Virus record (IMG/VR): IMGVR_UViG_3300035698_017088
Location: 1 to 25,751 of that record
Length of the DNA stretch: 25,751 nucleotides
Direction: 5' to 3' (one strand)
Source of the DNA: a virus
The notes under the pieces were generated by a model that saw nothing but the letters and a program-made list of their open reading frames with translations, did no database searches and had not been told where the DNA came from. Both the position numbers and the translations under genes were made by a program. Of this stretch, positions 1 through 6,881 are shown piece by piece. The first letter of the stretch is position 1. Each line of letters begins with the position of its first letter.

Positions 1-166
1 AACACGATGTCAAATTTCATGACGCGACGTTCAATCAAAACGATCATGACGCGCTCGAAGGGTCGCAACGGAGGACCTCAATCATGATCAATATTGATGC
101 GATTTTGATTGAACACAGAACGGAGATTGAACGATGAAAATAAATGAGGGGCCCGACACATAATAA

Positions 167-192
167 AATGTGACAATCAAATGTGACAATCA
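167..192. repeat. 13-bp tandem direct repeat
   Basis: The unit AATGTGACAATCA occurs twice back to back (167-179 and 180-192). It lies in the non-coding leader. Role unknown; it could be a protein-binding site. Confidence 0.8.
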
Positions 193-254
193 AAGGCCGT
201 CATTTGTCGTGTGGGTTGCATGGATATTTGACGGTTTTTTTGATGTCATTGTAA

Positions 255-270
255 TTGCAATTAATTATCA
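255..270. promoter_or_regulatory. Isolated copy of the terS repeat motif, possible operator
   Basis: TTGCAATTAATTATCA here matches 15 of 16 bases with 696-711, inside the third repeat of the following gene. It also closely matches 624-639 in the first repeat. It sits four bases before a TTGACA hexamer, so a protein bound here could affect transcription of the packaging genes. The match is visible in the sequence; the regulatory role is inferred. Confidence 0.4.
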
Positions 271-273
271 GTA

Positions 274-304
274 TTGACATGAGTTTGCATCGTCGTGTTA
301 CGAT
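274..304 (+). promoter_or_regulatory. Candidate sigma70-type promoter for the late operon
   Basis: TTGACA at 274-279 is a perfect -35 hexamer. The best -10 partner is TACGAT at 299-304 (4 of 6), with a long 19-bp spacer, so the match is weak overall. Its position about 30 bases before the first late gene is suitable. A phage-specific promoter is equally possible. Confidence 0.3.
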
Positions 305-331
305 TGAGCATCAACAGATTGAGCGAGATTG

Positions 332-955
332 ATGGCGGCAGTTCGACATAACGCGATGAGATTGCAACGCACGAGGGATGCAATCAGGGTCACGCGGCTC
401 GTAAAACGTTTGCAATCGCATGTGTTTGCGGGTACGCCTTTGTCACGATCACAGATTGCGTCAATCAAATTGTTGCTCGATAAATCGTTGCCCAATCTTG
501 AGAGCGTGACAATCGACGCACATGTGGGGGTGCAATACGTCAATCCCGCCCCCCCCCGTCCGTCGTCATTCGATGAGTGGATCGAACGTAAAAACATATT
601 GATCGACGTGACGGGGCCCAGTCTTGCAATTGATAATCATTCGCAGTTGGGCCCCTCAACTGAAACTGATAATCATTCGCAGTTGGGGCCCGGCCTTGCA
701 ATTAATAATCATTCGCAGTTGGGGGGCCCGTGTGAGAATGAGAATCATTCGCAAGTGGGCCGGGGGGCCTCAACTGCAACTGATAATCATTCGCAAGCCC
801 CTACCCCCACTGCAACTGATTCTCATTCGCAGGAGATCGACCCGGCACTAGGGGGGTACTGGACGCGTACTACGTACTCACAGAATTTTTGGGGCTTAAC
901 TCCTCAATCTCGTAACCGACTGAAAAGGCTCGCTAACCAAAGGAGAAACCCGTGA
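332..955 (+). CDS. terS: Probable terminase small subunit with internal 12-residue repeats
   Basis: The small terminase recognises phage DNA and recruits the large subunit to start packaging. Residues about 15-65 show the compact pattern I associate with podovirus small subunits: basic helix, then LSRSQIASIKLLLDKSLPNLESV. The gene lies just upstream of the large terminase, where a small subunit is expected. From about residue 98 to 170 the protein is six copies of a 12-residue unit (one stretched to 14) built on DNHSQ, followed by a basic C-terminus. The repeats are unusual for this family. I chose ATG 332 over the TTG just before it; no strong ribosome site is visible for either. The stop overlaps the next start by 4 bases (GTGA). 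Alternative: an unrelated DNA-binding protein at the pac site. Confidence 0.6.
   Translation: MAAVRHNAMRLQRTRDAIRVTRLVKRLQSHVFAGTPLSRSQIASIKLLLDKSLPNLESVTIDAHVGVQYVNPAPPRPSSFDEWIERKNILIDVTGPSLAIDNHSQLGPSTETDNHSQLGPGLAINNHSQLGGPCENENHSQVGRGASTATDNHSQAPTPTATDSHSQEIDPALGGYWTRTTYSQNFWGLTPQSRNRLKRLANQRRNP
622..840. repeat. Six-copy 36-bp repeat array with dyad core
   Basis: The core TGATAATCATTCGCAGTTGG begins at 631, 667, 703, 739, 781 and 817. Spacings are 36, 36, 36, 42 and 36, so the terS frame is kept. Copies 1 and 2 match the core fully; copies 3 to 6 differ at a few bases. TGATAATCA is itself a dyad, and with flanking TGCAA/TTCGCA it forms a 21-bp near-palindrome in copies 1 and 5. Copies 1 to 4 are each followed by a G-rich or GGGCCC block. 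The His and Ser codons of the encoded NHSQ motif (or its SHSQ variant) are CAT TCG in every copy. Confidence 0.9.
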
Positions 956-1242
956 ACGACCAAAGCCGCCAGGACTTTTCCCGAACCCAGGCCTATGAGC
1001 TGGCCAAGGGATTTCTCCATGGGTTTAATATGCAGCCCGTGCAGCTGCAGCCCCTATCTACCAATGCGGCCTCCAGAAACGAAAACGAAAACGAAAACGA
1101 ACCCGTTGATAATACTTTCCTGTCTGCTTCCCGTGTAGCCGACAGTATCACGACTCAGGAGCTAAAGAATATCTCCCGGGTACAGTTTTACATACTTGTC
1201 CTAACCAGGACTTCCCGTGCACTTGAAAAGGAACTATTATGA
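952..1242 (+). CDS. Small hypothetical protein with (Asn-Glu)4 tract
   Basis: A 96-residue protein that I do not recognise. It starts at GTG 952, six bases after a clear AGGAG (941-945), and overlaps the terS stop by 4 bases. The reading is soluble, without a signal peptide or membrane span. Residues 43-50 are four Asn-Glu pairs encoded by four perfect AACGAA hexamers (1078-1101). These are followed by a PVDNTF motif that recurs as PTDNTF in the next gene. The C-terminal third is likely helical. Lying between the two terminase genes, it may be a packaging accessory, but nothing in the sequence proves this. Confidence 0.65.
   Translation: MNDQSRQDFSRTQAYELAKGFLHGFNMQPVQLQPLSTNAASRNENENENEPVDNTFLSASRVADSITTQELKNISRVQFYILVLTRTSRALEKELL
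1078..1101. repeat. AACGAA hexanucleotide repeat, four copies
   Basis: Four perfect in-frame copies of AACGAA encode alternating Asn-Glu inside the 96-residue protein. A tract like this can change copy number by slippage without breaking the frame. Confidence 0.9.
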
Positions 1243-1478
1243 CCAACGAGGAAGCCAGATCTATCCGTCCCTGCCTGAAGTCTTTCCCAAAGGAACTGGC
1301 CGTGAACCAGCTCTGGGTCCATAGGAAGACCGGGGGATTATATATTATTTCCGAATTGGCCTATCTCGAAGCTGATGCTACCCGGGTCGTTATATATACC
1401 CAGTACCCCGCCCACAACCAGCCAACTGATAATACTTTCCCAAACTGGACTCCCAAGCTATCGGAGGTAACTGACTAG
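1239..1478 (+). CDS. Small protein, DUF1653-like
   Basis: A 79-residue protein starting at ATG 1239, which overlaps the previous stop as ATGA. AAAAGGA just upstream serves as ribosome site. Residues about 23-75 read as a short beta-rich domain (QLWVHRKTGGLYIISELAYL, then VVIYTQYP and a late Trp-Thr-Pro). This resembles the DUF1653 pattern of HyKGglY, vvY and a terminal W-x-R-P. I rate that match as suggestive only. The function of DUF1653 is not established. Its place directly before the large terminase suggests co-expression with packaging genes. The segment around PTDNTF is encoded by DNA that repeats 14 bases of the previous gene exactly. Confidence 0.6.
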   Translation: MTNEEARSIRPCLKSFPKELAVNQLWVHRKTGGLYIISELAYLEADATRVVIYTQYPAHNQPTDNTFPNWTPKLSEVTD

Positions 1479-1480
1479 TC

Positions 1481-2977
1481 ATGGCAATGTGGGCTCCCCA
1501 ACCCGGACCTCAATCATTAGCGATTGATACTGCGGGCTTTGTAGATGAACTGCTGTATGGCGGGGCTCGGGGTGGGGGCAAGTCTGATTATCTCCTGGGT
1601 GACTATCAACAAGAAGTGGGTGAAGGCTATGGCGATGCTTGGCGTGGAATACTGTTCCGGAAATCATATCCGGAGCTTGAAGAAATCATTATTAGGGCCA
1701 AACAGCTCTTTCCTGAAATCGGTGGTGTGTACGGTGAGTCTTCCAAGACCTGGACATTTCCTAAAGGTGAAACTCTCCGACTCCGTCAGTTGGAAAGAGA
1801 CTCCGACGCCGACAAGTACATGGGACACCAGTACTCCTGGATCGGATGGGACGAGCTCGGCAATTGGTCCAGTCTCTATGCATATAACAAACTGCGTGCC
1901 TGTCTGCGAAGCGCTGCTGGTATCCCAACCCTTAGGATCAGAAGTTCAGCAAATCCTGGCGGACCGGGTCACACGTCAGTTAAAGAAGAGTTTATCTCGG
2001 CTAACCCTGGAGGCTACGAGCGTGTTCTTGACGAAGAAACCGGGATGTACCGGATGTACATACCCTCCAAGGTCACAGACAATAAGATCTTGCTTGATAA
2101 CGACCCCAACTACGTAAAGCGGCTGAGGGGTGTTGGCTCAGAGGCACTTGTTAAAGCTTGGCTCGATGGTGACTGGGATGTAGTCGAAGGTGCCTTCTTC
2201 GATTGCTGGAACCACAATATGGTACTTCGGCCGTTCCCCATACCTGAGCACTGGCCCCGTATTCGATCACTTGACTGGGGCTCTGCTGCACCTTTCAGTG
2301 TGGGCTGGTGGGCCGTTGCCACAGAAGACTACATCATCACCGAGGATGGCGGCTTTGGTCGATACATACCGAAGGGCGCCATGGTCCGATACCGGGAATG
2401 GTACGGCGTAAGGATCAGCAGAGCTAGGAGGCCCGTACCTAACCAAGGTCTACGACTTGATGCAAGCCAAGTAGCCAAGGGTATTAAGCGACTCGAGAAA
2501 GAGGATCGTAAGCGTCACAATACATTCGGGGCCGCTGATTACGCGGTGGCTGACCCTGCAATATTTAGTAACCATAACGGCCCGAGTATTGGTGAGGTCT
2601 TTGCGACTAACGGCGTACTATTCGCACCGGCCGATAATGACCGAATGCCCGGCTGGAACCAGATGAGAAGCCGGATGATGGGTGACGATGCAGGTGTTCC
2701 CATGATCTACTGCTTCAGTACCTGCGCCCATTCAATTAGAACCATACCATCACTTCAGCATGATAAGACAAAAGCCGAGGACCTAGATACAGACGGCGAG
2801 GATCACGCTGGCGATGAGTGGCGGTATGCTTGCATGTCTCGACCTTGGTCAAGGGGCACTGCCATCAAGAAGGCCACTTACCACAGCGGTACAACTAATA
2901 CCTCGACTAACACCACCGGTGAAACTTGGAACCAGATGATGGCCCGCATTGGCCGAAGAAGGAAACGTCGTAGATGA
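1481..2977 (+). CDS. terL: Terminase large subunit (packaging ATPase-nuclease)
   Basis: This is the motor that pumps DNA through the portal and cuts concatemers. The Walker A loop is GGARGGGKS at residues 27-35. The Walker B strand is YSWIGWDEL with catalytic D124-E125. The C-terminal RNase H-like nuclease shows its acidic cluster: D265 in LDWG, D358 in ADPAIF, and D441/D445 in EDHAGDEWRY. The length of 498 residues is normal. ATG 1481 lies 13 bases after a GGAGG; a second ATG at 1487 is an alternative start. The stop overlaps the portal start by four bases. I infer a headful-type enzyme from the family resemblance, not from a visible cut site. Confidence 0.95.
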   Translation: MAMWAPQPGPQSLAIDTAGFVDELLYGGARGGGKSDYLLGDYQQEVGEGYGDAWRGILFRKSYPELEEIIIRAKQLFPEIGGVYGESSKTWTFPKGETLRLRQLERDSDADKYMGHQYSWIGWDELGNWSSLYAYNKLRACLRSAAGIPTLRIRSSANPGGPGHTSVKEEFISANPGGYERVLDEETGMYRMYIPSKVTDNKILLDNDPNYVKRLRGVGSEALVKAWLDGDWDVVEGAFFDCWNHNMVLRPFPIPEHWPRIRSLDWGSAAPFSVGWWAVATEDYIITEDGGFGRYIPKGAMVRYREWYGVRISRARRPVPNQGLRLDASQVAKGIKRLEKEDRKRHNTFGAADYAVADPAIFSNHNGPSIGEVFATNGVLFAPADNDRMPGWNQMRSRMMGDDAGVPMIYCFSTCAHSIRTIPSLQHDKTKAEDLDTDGEDHAGDEWRYACMSRPWSRGTAIKKATYHSGTTNTSTNTTGETWNQMMARIGRRRKRRR

Positions 2978-5121
2978 CTGACATCTCAACAGATAGTAGC
3001 TTTGATGACACCGACGACCTCGGCACAGGCGGATCAGCACTTGCCCAGCAATGGAGAATGGCACTGGAGCTGGCTAACAAGGCCGAGAAGAGTTGGCGCA
3101 AGAGTGCTCGTGATATCGTCAGGGTCTTTGAAGGCTACTCGGCCAGTATCGACCAGGGCGACACAGAGCTGAATGAGTTTAGTCTTGATTTCAACATCCT
3201 GTGGTCTAACACTAACATCCTAAGCCCCGCGCTGTTCCAAGGCGAACCCCGACCCGACGTTCGGCGCCGGTTTAGGGATGAAGACCCCCTTGCTTCAGAA
3301 GTTGCAGAAGTATTGGAACGAGCATTAGGCTATACGTTGGATGCCTATGATTATGAGGAGGAAATTAGGGCAGCTATCCATGACTATCTGCTGACAGGTC
3401 GAGGTGTCTACCGTATGCGGTTTAAGGAGACCGTAGATACAGACCCTATCACCGTCGAAGTATATAAGACCGATGACGGCCAATTTGAAGATGATATGGG
3501 TGCAATGGTTGACCCTGAAGATGTAGAGGAGACCAATGGTCGCTTCTACTTTGATACAGGCGAAGACCGCGAGGAGCTGATTGAGCAATGTGCTTACATC
3601 GAGCACGTTAACTGGGATTATTATCGACAGAGCCCAGCCCGCAAGTGGTCTAAGGTAAGATGGGTAGCATACCGACATGACTTCTCCAAGTCTGACTTCA
3701 TCGAAGAATTCACGGAGTCGTTAGCTGACCTTGTTAACTTTACCGACAGCCTGTCAGAAGATGATGAACAGGATATGTTTACTGCTGAAGAGCGAGGCGC
3801 CCTATCCAGTGAGTTTAATCAAACGATTGTTTGGGAGATATGGGATAAGGCCACTAAGACCGTGATCTGGTACTCTGGCCACCTGAACGACCGAGTGCTA
3901 CGTGTGGATGATGATCCGATGGAGCTGGAGGGTTTCTTTCCCCAGCCGCCTCCGATCATGGCAGTCCGTAGTAGTACGGGTGTACCAATCCCCGAGTACC
4001 TGCTCTATAGAAACCAAGCAGAAGAGCTTGATCTGGTAACTCAGCGTATTCGACGGATAACGGATCAGATGAGGGTTAGAGGTATATATGACTCGACCAT
4101 ATCTGAGCTGGAAGGTCTGCTAGACGCTGAGGACGGTACTCTTGTCCCCTCAACCAGTTTCCAGATGTTAGTAGAGAAAGGCGGTCTAAAGAATGCGCTA
4201 CAGCTTATGCCATTGGAAGAATTCGGCAAGGCACTGGTGGTTCTATACAGTAATCGTGAGCAGATTAAGCAGACCATTTTCGAGATTACGGGAATGGCGG
4301 ATATCATGCGAGGAGCAAGCAAGGCAACTGAAACTGCCACTGCCCAGAACATCAAGACGCAATTTGGCACCCTTCGTCTTGGGGATCGTCAGCGCACTAT
4401 TAATCGCTGGCTTCGTGATGGCATCAGGTTAAAGGCCGAGATTATTGCTGAGCAGTTTGATTATGACATACTCAGTAAGATTACTGGTAAGCCTATCTCA
4501 GGTGAGATGGAGTCACTGCTAAACTCAGATAGCCTTCGACTTTATAAGCTCGATATCGAGACCGACAGCACCTTGATGGCTGATGAACAGGCCGAGCAGA
4601 AAGCTGTGACACAACTACTTAAGACTGTCATGGAATTTGTGACCGGCATGGTGCCGCTTATCCAAAGTGGGTTGTTTGATAAGGATACCGCAATCAGCCT
4701 ATTGCTCATGACCGTTAGGAGGTTCCGAGGTGCCCGGGAGGTAGAGGATGCTATCAATAAGCTTCAGGCTACTGAGCAGGGCGGTGCTGAAGGCCAGGCA
4801 CAAGAACAGCTGCAACAAGCGAGCCAGCAGATTGAACAGCTTACCATGCAGCTGCAACAAGCGAGCCAGCAGCTTGAGGATATGCAAGCCGCACTGGAAG
4901 ACAAGGGTAATGAAGAAGCTCGAGCTGAGCGAAAAATTAAGTTTGAGGAAGCTGAGTCTCGGGCTAAGATAAGTCGGGACAACAGGTCGGCTGATGAGGA
5001 AATCCGCCGAAAGAATGAAGAGCATTCAGCCAAGATGGCATTAGCTAGCAAGAAGACTAATGCGGAGATTAATAGGAAAGATAAGGAGAGTGAGGATGAT
5101 GATGACACCACTGATGAATGA
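2974..5121 (+). CDS. Portal protein
   Basis: The portal is the dodecameric ring at one capsid vertex through which DNA enters and leaves. The protein has 715 residues, in range for podovirus portals. It directly follows terL with an ATGA overlap and precedes the scaffold and coat genes. The N-terminal half carries helical segments and the pattern LSPALFQGEPRPDVRRRFRD, familiar from portals of this type (tentative family match). The central RNQAEELDLVTQRIRRITDQ helix resembles the portal stem region. Residues about 590-715 are a long Gln/Glu-rich coiled coil, like the barrel of P22-type portals, containing a 24-bp direct duplication. The C-terminus is very acidic (ESEDDDDTTDE). Confidence 0.9.
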   Translation: MTDISTDSSFDDTDDLGTGGSALAQQWRMALELANKAEKSWRKSARDIVRVFEGYSASIDQGDTELNEFSLDFNILWSNTNILSPALFQGEPRPDVRRRFRDEDPLASEVAEVLERALGYTLDAYDYEEEIRAAIHDYLLTGRGVYRMRFKETVDTDPITVEVYKTDDGQFEDDMGAMVDPEDVEETNGRFYFDTGEDREELIEQCAYIEHVNWDYYRQSPARKWSKVRWVAYRHDFSKSDFIEEFTESLADLVNFTDSLSEDDEQDMFTAEERGALSSEFNQTIVWEIWDKATKTVIWYSGHLNDRVLRVDDDPMELEGFFPQPPPIMAVRSSTGVPIPEYLLYRNQAEELDLVTQRIRRITDQMRVRGIYDSTISELEGLLDAEDGTLVPSTSFQMLVEKGGLKNALQLMPLEEFGKALVVLYSNREQIKQTIFEITGMADIMRGASKATETATAQNIKTQFGTLRLGDRQRTINRWLRDGIRLKAEIIAEQFDYDILSKITGKPISGEMESLLNSDSLRLYKLDIETDSTLMADEQAEQKAVTQLLKTVMEFVTGMVPLIQSGLFDKDTAISLLLMTVRRFRGAREVEDAINKLQATEQGGAEGQAQEQLQQASQQIEQLTMQLQQASQQLEDMQAALEDKGNEEARAERKIKFEEAESRAKISRDNRSADEEIRRKNEEHSAKMALASKKTNAEINRKDKESEDDDDTTDE
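4807..4872. repeat. 24-bp direct repeat inside portal coiled coil
   Basis: The same 24 bases, encoding QLQQASQQ, occur at 4807-4830 and 4849-4872 with a 42-bp period (14 residues, two heptads). This suggests a recent in-frame duplication in the portal coiled coil. Confidence 0.9.
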
Positions 5122-5377
5122 AGCTGAGTGGGATGCGCTGCCCACCAAAGCCGACGTATCACGACAGTCGTTGGATCAGTTAAGCCTTGAGCTTGACCCC
5201 GACAGGCTTACCAGGAAGCAGATGATGGCAGAGATTATGGAGGCAATGGCACTGCCGAAAGCCCCCTCCATACCTGATGCTCGTGAGCCATTGCCTGGCT
5301 ATCCCGATCAGCTGTCAGCCGGCGGTCGAGTGATGAGAGGCAACCTTCATTCAAGTCAATCCGGTCGACGCGGATAG
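5096..5377 (+). CDS. Small hypothetical protein after portal
   Basis: A 93-residue protein that I do not recognise. I chose ATG 5096, the first of three consecutive ATG codons, because AAGGAG (5083-5088) lies seven bases upstream. This start overlaps the portal end by 26 bases in another frame. The open frame extends further upstream, but only inside the portal gene. The sequence is polar, with a helical stretch rich in Met and Leu (LTRKQMMAEIMEAMALPKAP) and a loose C-terminus. There is no membrane span. Translational coupling with the portal suggests a head-assembly role, but this is position-based only. Confidence 0.6.
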   Translation: MMMTPLMNEAEWDALPTKADVSRQSLDQLSLELDPDRLTRKQMMAEIMEAMALPKAPSIPDAREPLPGYPDQLSAGGRVMRGNLHSSQSGRRG

Positions 5378-5434
5378 GTTGGGTTTTCACGGGACCCAAC
5401 CTGGGGCTGGTGAGCGCGAGCTGTCTCACCCCAG
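5377..5434 (+). terminator. Tandem stem-loops between head genes, terminator-like
   Basis: The first hairpin pairs GGTTGGGT (5377-5384) with ACCCAACC (5394-5401) around a 9-base loop. The second pairs GGTGAG (5409-5414) with CTCACC (5425-5430), extended by CTGG/CCAG across a bulge. Neither is followed by a T-run. They may be a weak terminator, an mRNA processing site or a stabiliser ahead of the scaffold and coat messages. Confidence 0.45.
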
Positions 5435-5474
5435 CATTGCTGCTCCCAGCCCTAAATTATAAGGAGAACATAAT

Positions 5475-5759
5475 ATGGCTACTCGAAGAAGATGGGTTAT
5501 GAGAAAAGGCGAATTGGTAGAGGTAGACTTGGATGCTCCTCGCCCTGCCCCTGTGTCACCCATGATTATGAAGGACACCCAGGATTACCTATCCCCGGTA
5601 ACCAATCAACTTGTAAGCGGTCGGTATCAGCGACGAGAAGACCTGGCGCGAACCGGTTGTCGAGAAGTTGACCCATCCGAGTCTGGCACCATAGGTCAAA
5701 TGAAGAACCCTGAGTTTGACAAGGTGCTGGACAAAATCATAGAGGTGAAGCATGACTGA
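5475..5759 (+). CDS. Conserved small head-region protein
   Basis: A 94-residue soluble protein with a strong ribosome site (AAGGAG, 5461-5466) eight bases before ATG 5475. It begins with a basic strand (TRRRWVMRKGELVEVDLD). A loop then leads into the motif QLVSGRYQRREDLARTGCREVDPSE. I recall similar CREVDP-type small proteins between portal and scaffold genes of other podoviruses, but no function is established. One Cys only, so it is not a zinc ribbon. It overlaps the scaffold start by 8 bases, so the two are probably co-translated. A role in capsid assembly is a guess from position. Confidence 0.75.
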   Translation: MATRRRWVMRKGELVEVDLDAPRPAPVSPMIMKDTQDYLSPVTNQLVSGRYQRREDLARTGCREVDPSESGTIGQMKNPEFDKVLDKIIEVKHD

Positions 5760-6846
5760 TACAACCCAAGAAGACACCGACCCGTTAAGCAATGAGTCGC
5801 TTACGGCTATCTTTGATGAGATTGAGTCGGATGAGATTACCGATGAAACTGATATTCAAGGCAGCGACGACGATGGCGAAGAAGCCGACGATGAAGCTGG
5901 CGAGGATGACGACGAGGACCTCGAAGACGACGACAGTCAAGATGATGACCTAGACGACGACGACGAGGATGATGAAACCGACGAGGAGGAAGACGACGAG
6001 GGCAGTCAAGATGATGATGTAGCCCAAGGTAAAGCCTACTGGTCGAAGGAAGCTAAGGCCGCCTATGACAAGCTCGATGACGCAGGTAAGGCTGCTGTTG
6101 ATCTGGTCAATAAGGCTGCTCAAGCCGACTACACCAAGAAGACCCAGGCACTTGCAGAGGAAAGGGTTAGCATCCAGCCCTACGTCCAGGTTCGCACTGC
6201 GTGGGGCGAGTACCTGAAGCAGTTAGGTCCGAACGTCACATTTGAGGCGGCGGCGGATACCCTGCTACGTGCAGAGTACGTGCTCCGAACAGGCACCGAG
6301 GAACAGAAGGTCAATGCTATCCAAAGCCTGTGCAAGGACTACAAGATTTCGATGCCCAGTAACTCTGAAGCAGACTCTGAGGAGGATGACGAGTACGCGG
6401 ACCCCGAAGTCAAAGCGCTGAAAGCCCAGCTCAACACTGTTACAAAAAAGCTGGATGACCTTACAAAGCAACAATCTGATGATCCTGCAGCCCAGCAACG
6501 GGCACAGGTGGCTCAGATTGTTGCTACCTTCCGGAATGCTGAGGTAGATGGAAAACCTGAGCACCCACATTTCGACAAGGTGTGGCCGGCAATGGTCAAA
6601 TTCATCAATGAGGGCAAAGTCGCAAGAGGCGACCTGAAAGGCGCATATAAAATGGCAGTGAAATCAGATACCAGTATCGAGAAGCCGGCGAGAAAGTCTG
6701 ATCGTCGGAAGAAGTCCAAGAAGGCCTCAGGTAATAATGTCAGGAGTAACCAGCGGCCGGGCAAGCTCGATGGTGGTGCACCGCCAGTTGACCCACTCAG
6801 TGATGACGCTCTCGGCAAACTCTATGACCTGGCTAACAAGAGCTAA
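5752..6846 (+). CDS. Scaffold protein with long acidic N-terminus
   Basis: A 364-residue protein directly before the coat gene, the normal place for the internal scaffold that shapes the procapsid. Residues about 25-92 are almost entirely Asp and Glu. The middle is helical and charged (KAAYDKLDDAGKAAVDLVNK and on), with probable coiled coil at about 219-250. The end has a basic patch (KSDRRKKSKK). Scaffolds of this type commonly have an acidic start, a helical middle and a basic coat-binding end. There are no catalytic motifs or membrane spans. I infer the function from position and composition, since scaffolds diverge too far for motif recognition. Confidence 0.8.
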   Translation: MTDTTQEDTDPLSNESLTAIFDEIESDEITDETDIQGSDDDGEEADDEAGEDDDEDLEDDDSQDDDLDDDDEDDETDEEEDDEGSQDDDVAQGKAYWSKEAKAAYDKLDDAGKAAVDLVNKAAQADYTKKTQALAEERVSIQPYVQVRTAWGEYLKQLGPNVTFEAAADTLLRAEYVLRTGTEEQKVNAIQSLCKDYKISMPSNSEADSEEDDEYADPEVKALKAQLNTVTKKLDDLTKQQSDDPAAQQRAQVAQIVATFRNAEVDGKPEHPHFDKVWPAMVKFINEGKVARGDLKGAYKMAVKSDTSIEKPARKSDRRKKSKKASGNNVRSNQRPGKLDGGAPPVDPLSDDALGKLYDLANKS

Positions 6847-6881
6847 ATCTTAACCCAAACATCATCAGGAGAAATGGCTAA

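Larger units (their letters stand above)
1..331. other. AT-rich gene-free leader upstream of the packaging genes
   Basis: I see no convincing gene in this stretch; an antisense reading frame across its end and into the next gene has no recognisable content. It is AT-rich and full of short repeats. CATGACGCG occurs at 18-26 and 45-53, and a 13-bp tandem duplication lies at 167-192. The hexamer GATTGA or its complement TCAATC recurs at 31-36, 78-83, 107-112, 125-130, 302-307, 317-322 and 327-332. A GGGGCCC palindrome at 148-154 matches blocks inside the following gene. A partial copy of that gene's repeat motif lies at 255-270, and a promoter-like TTGACA at 274-279. Position and repeats suggest a control and/or packaging-start region for the late genes; this is inference. 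Confidence 0.6.

Noticed and set aside
549-557. Nine-C homopolymer as programmed frameshift site in terS
   Set aside because: The shifted frame I checked meets a stop at 600-602, leaving no extended alternative product. It could still be a mutation hot spot or a sequencing error site.
298-597. Antisense 99-residue reading frame across the terS start
   Set aside because: No recognisable domain or ribosome site; it mirrors the terS coding region.
649-769. G-quadruplex in the terS repeat region
   Set aside because: The G-runs are about 30 bases apart and paired with adjacent C-runs, so a stable quadruplex is unlikely.
622-840. CRISPR-like array (36-bp period, about 20-bp repeats)
   Set aside because: The intervening segments are only about 16 bp, share G/C blocks and keep one coding frame; there are no unique spacers and no cas genes.
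624-851. Overlapping 75-residue frame with repeated LIIIRSW
   Set aside because: It is open only because the 36-bp repeats are multiples of three. No ribosome site is seen, and its frame has a stop at 600-602 just upstream.
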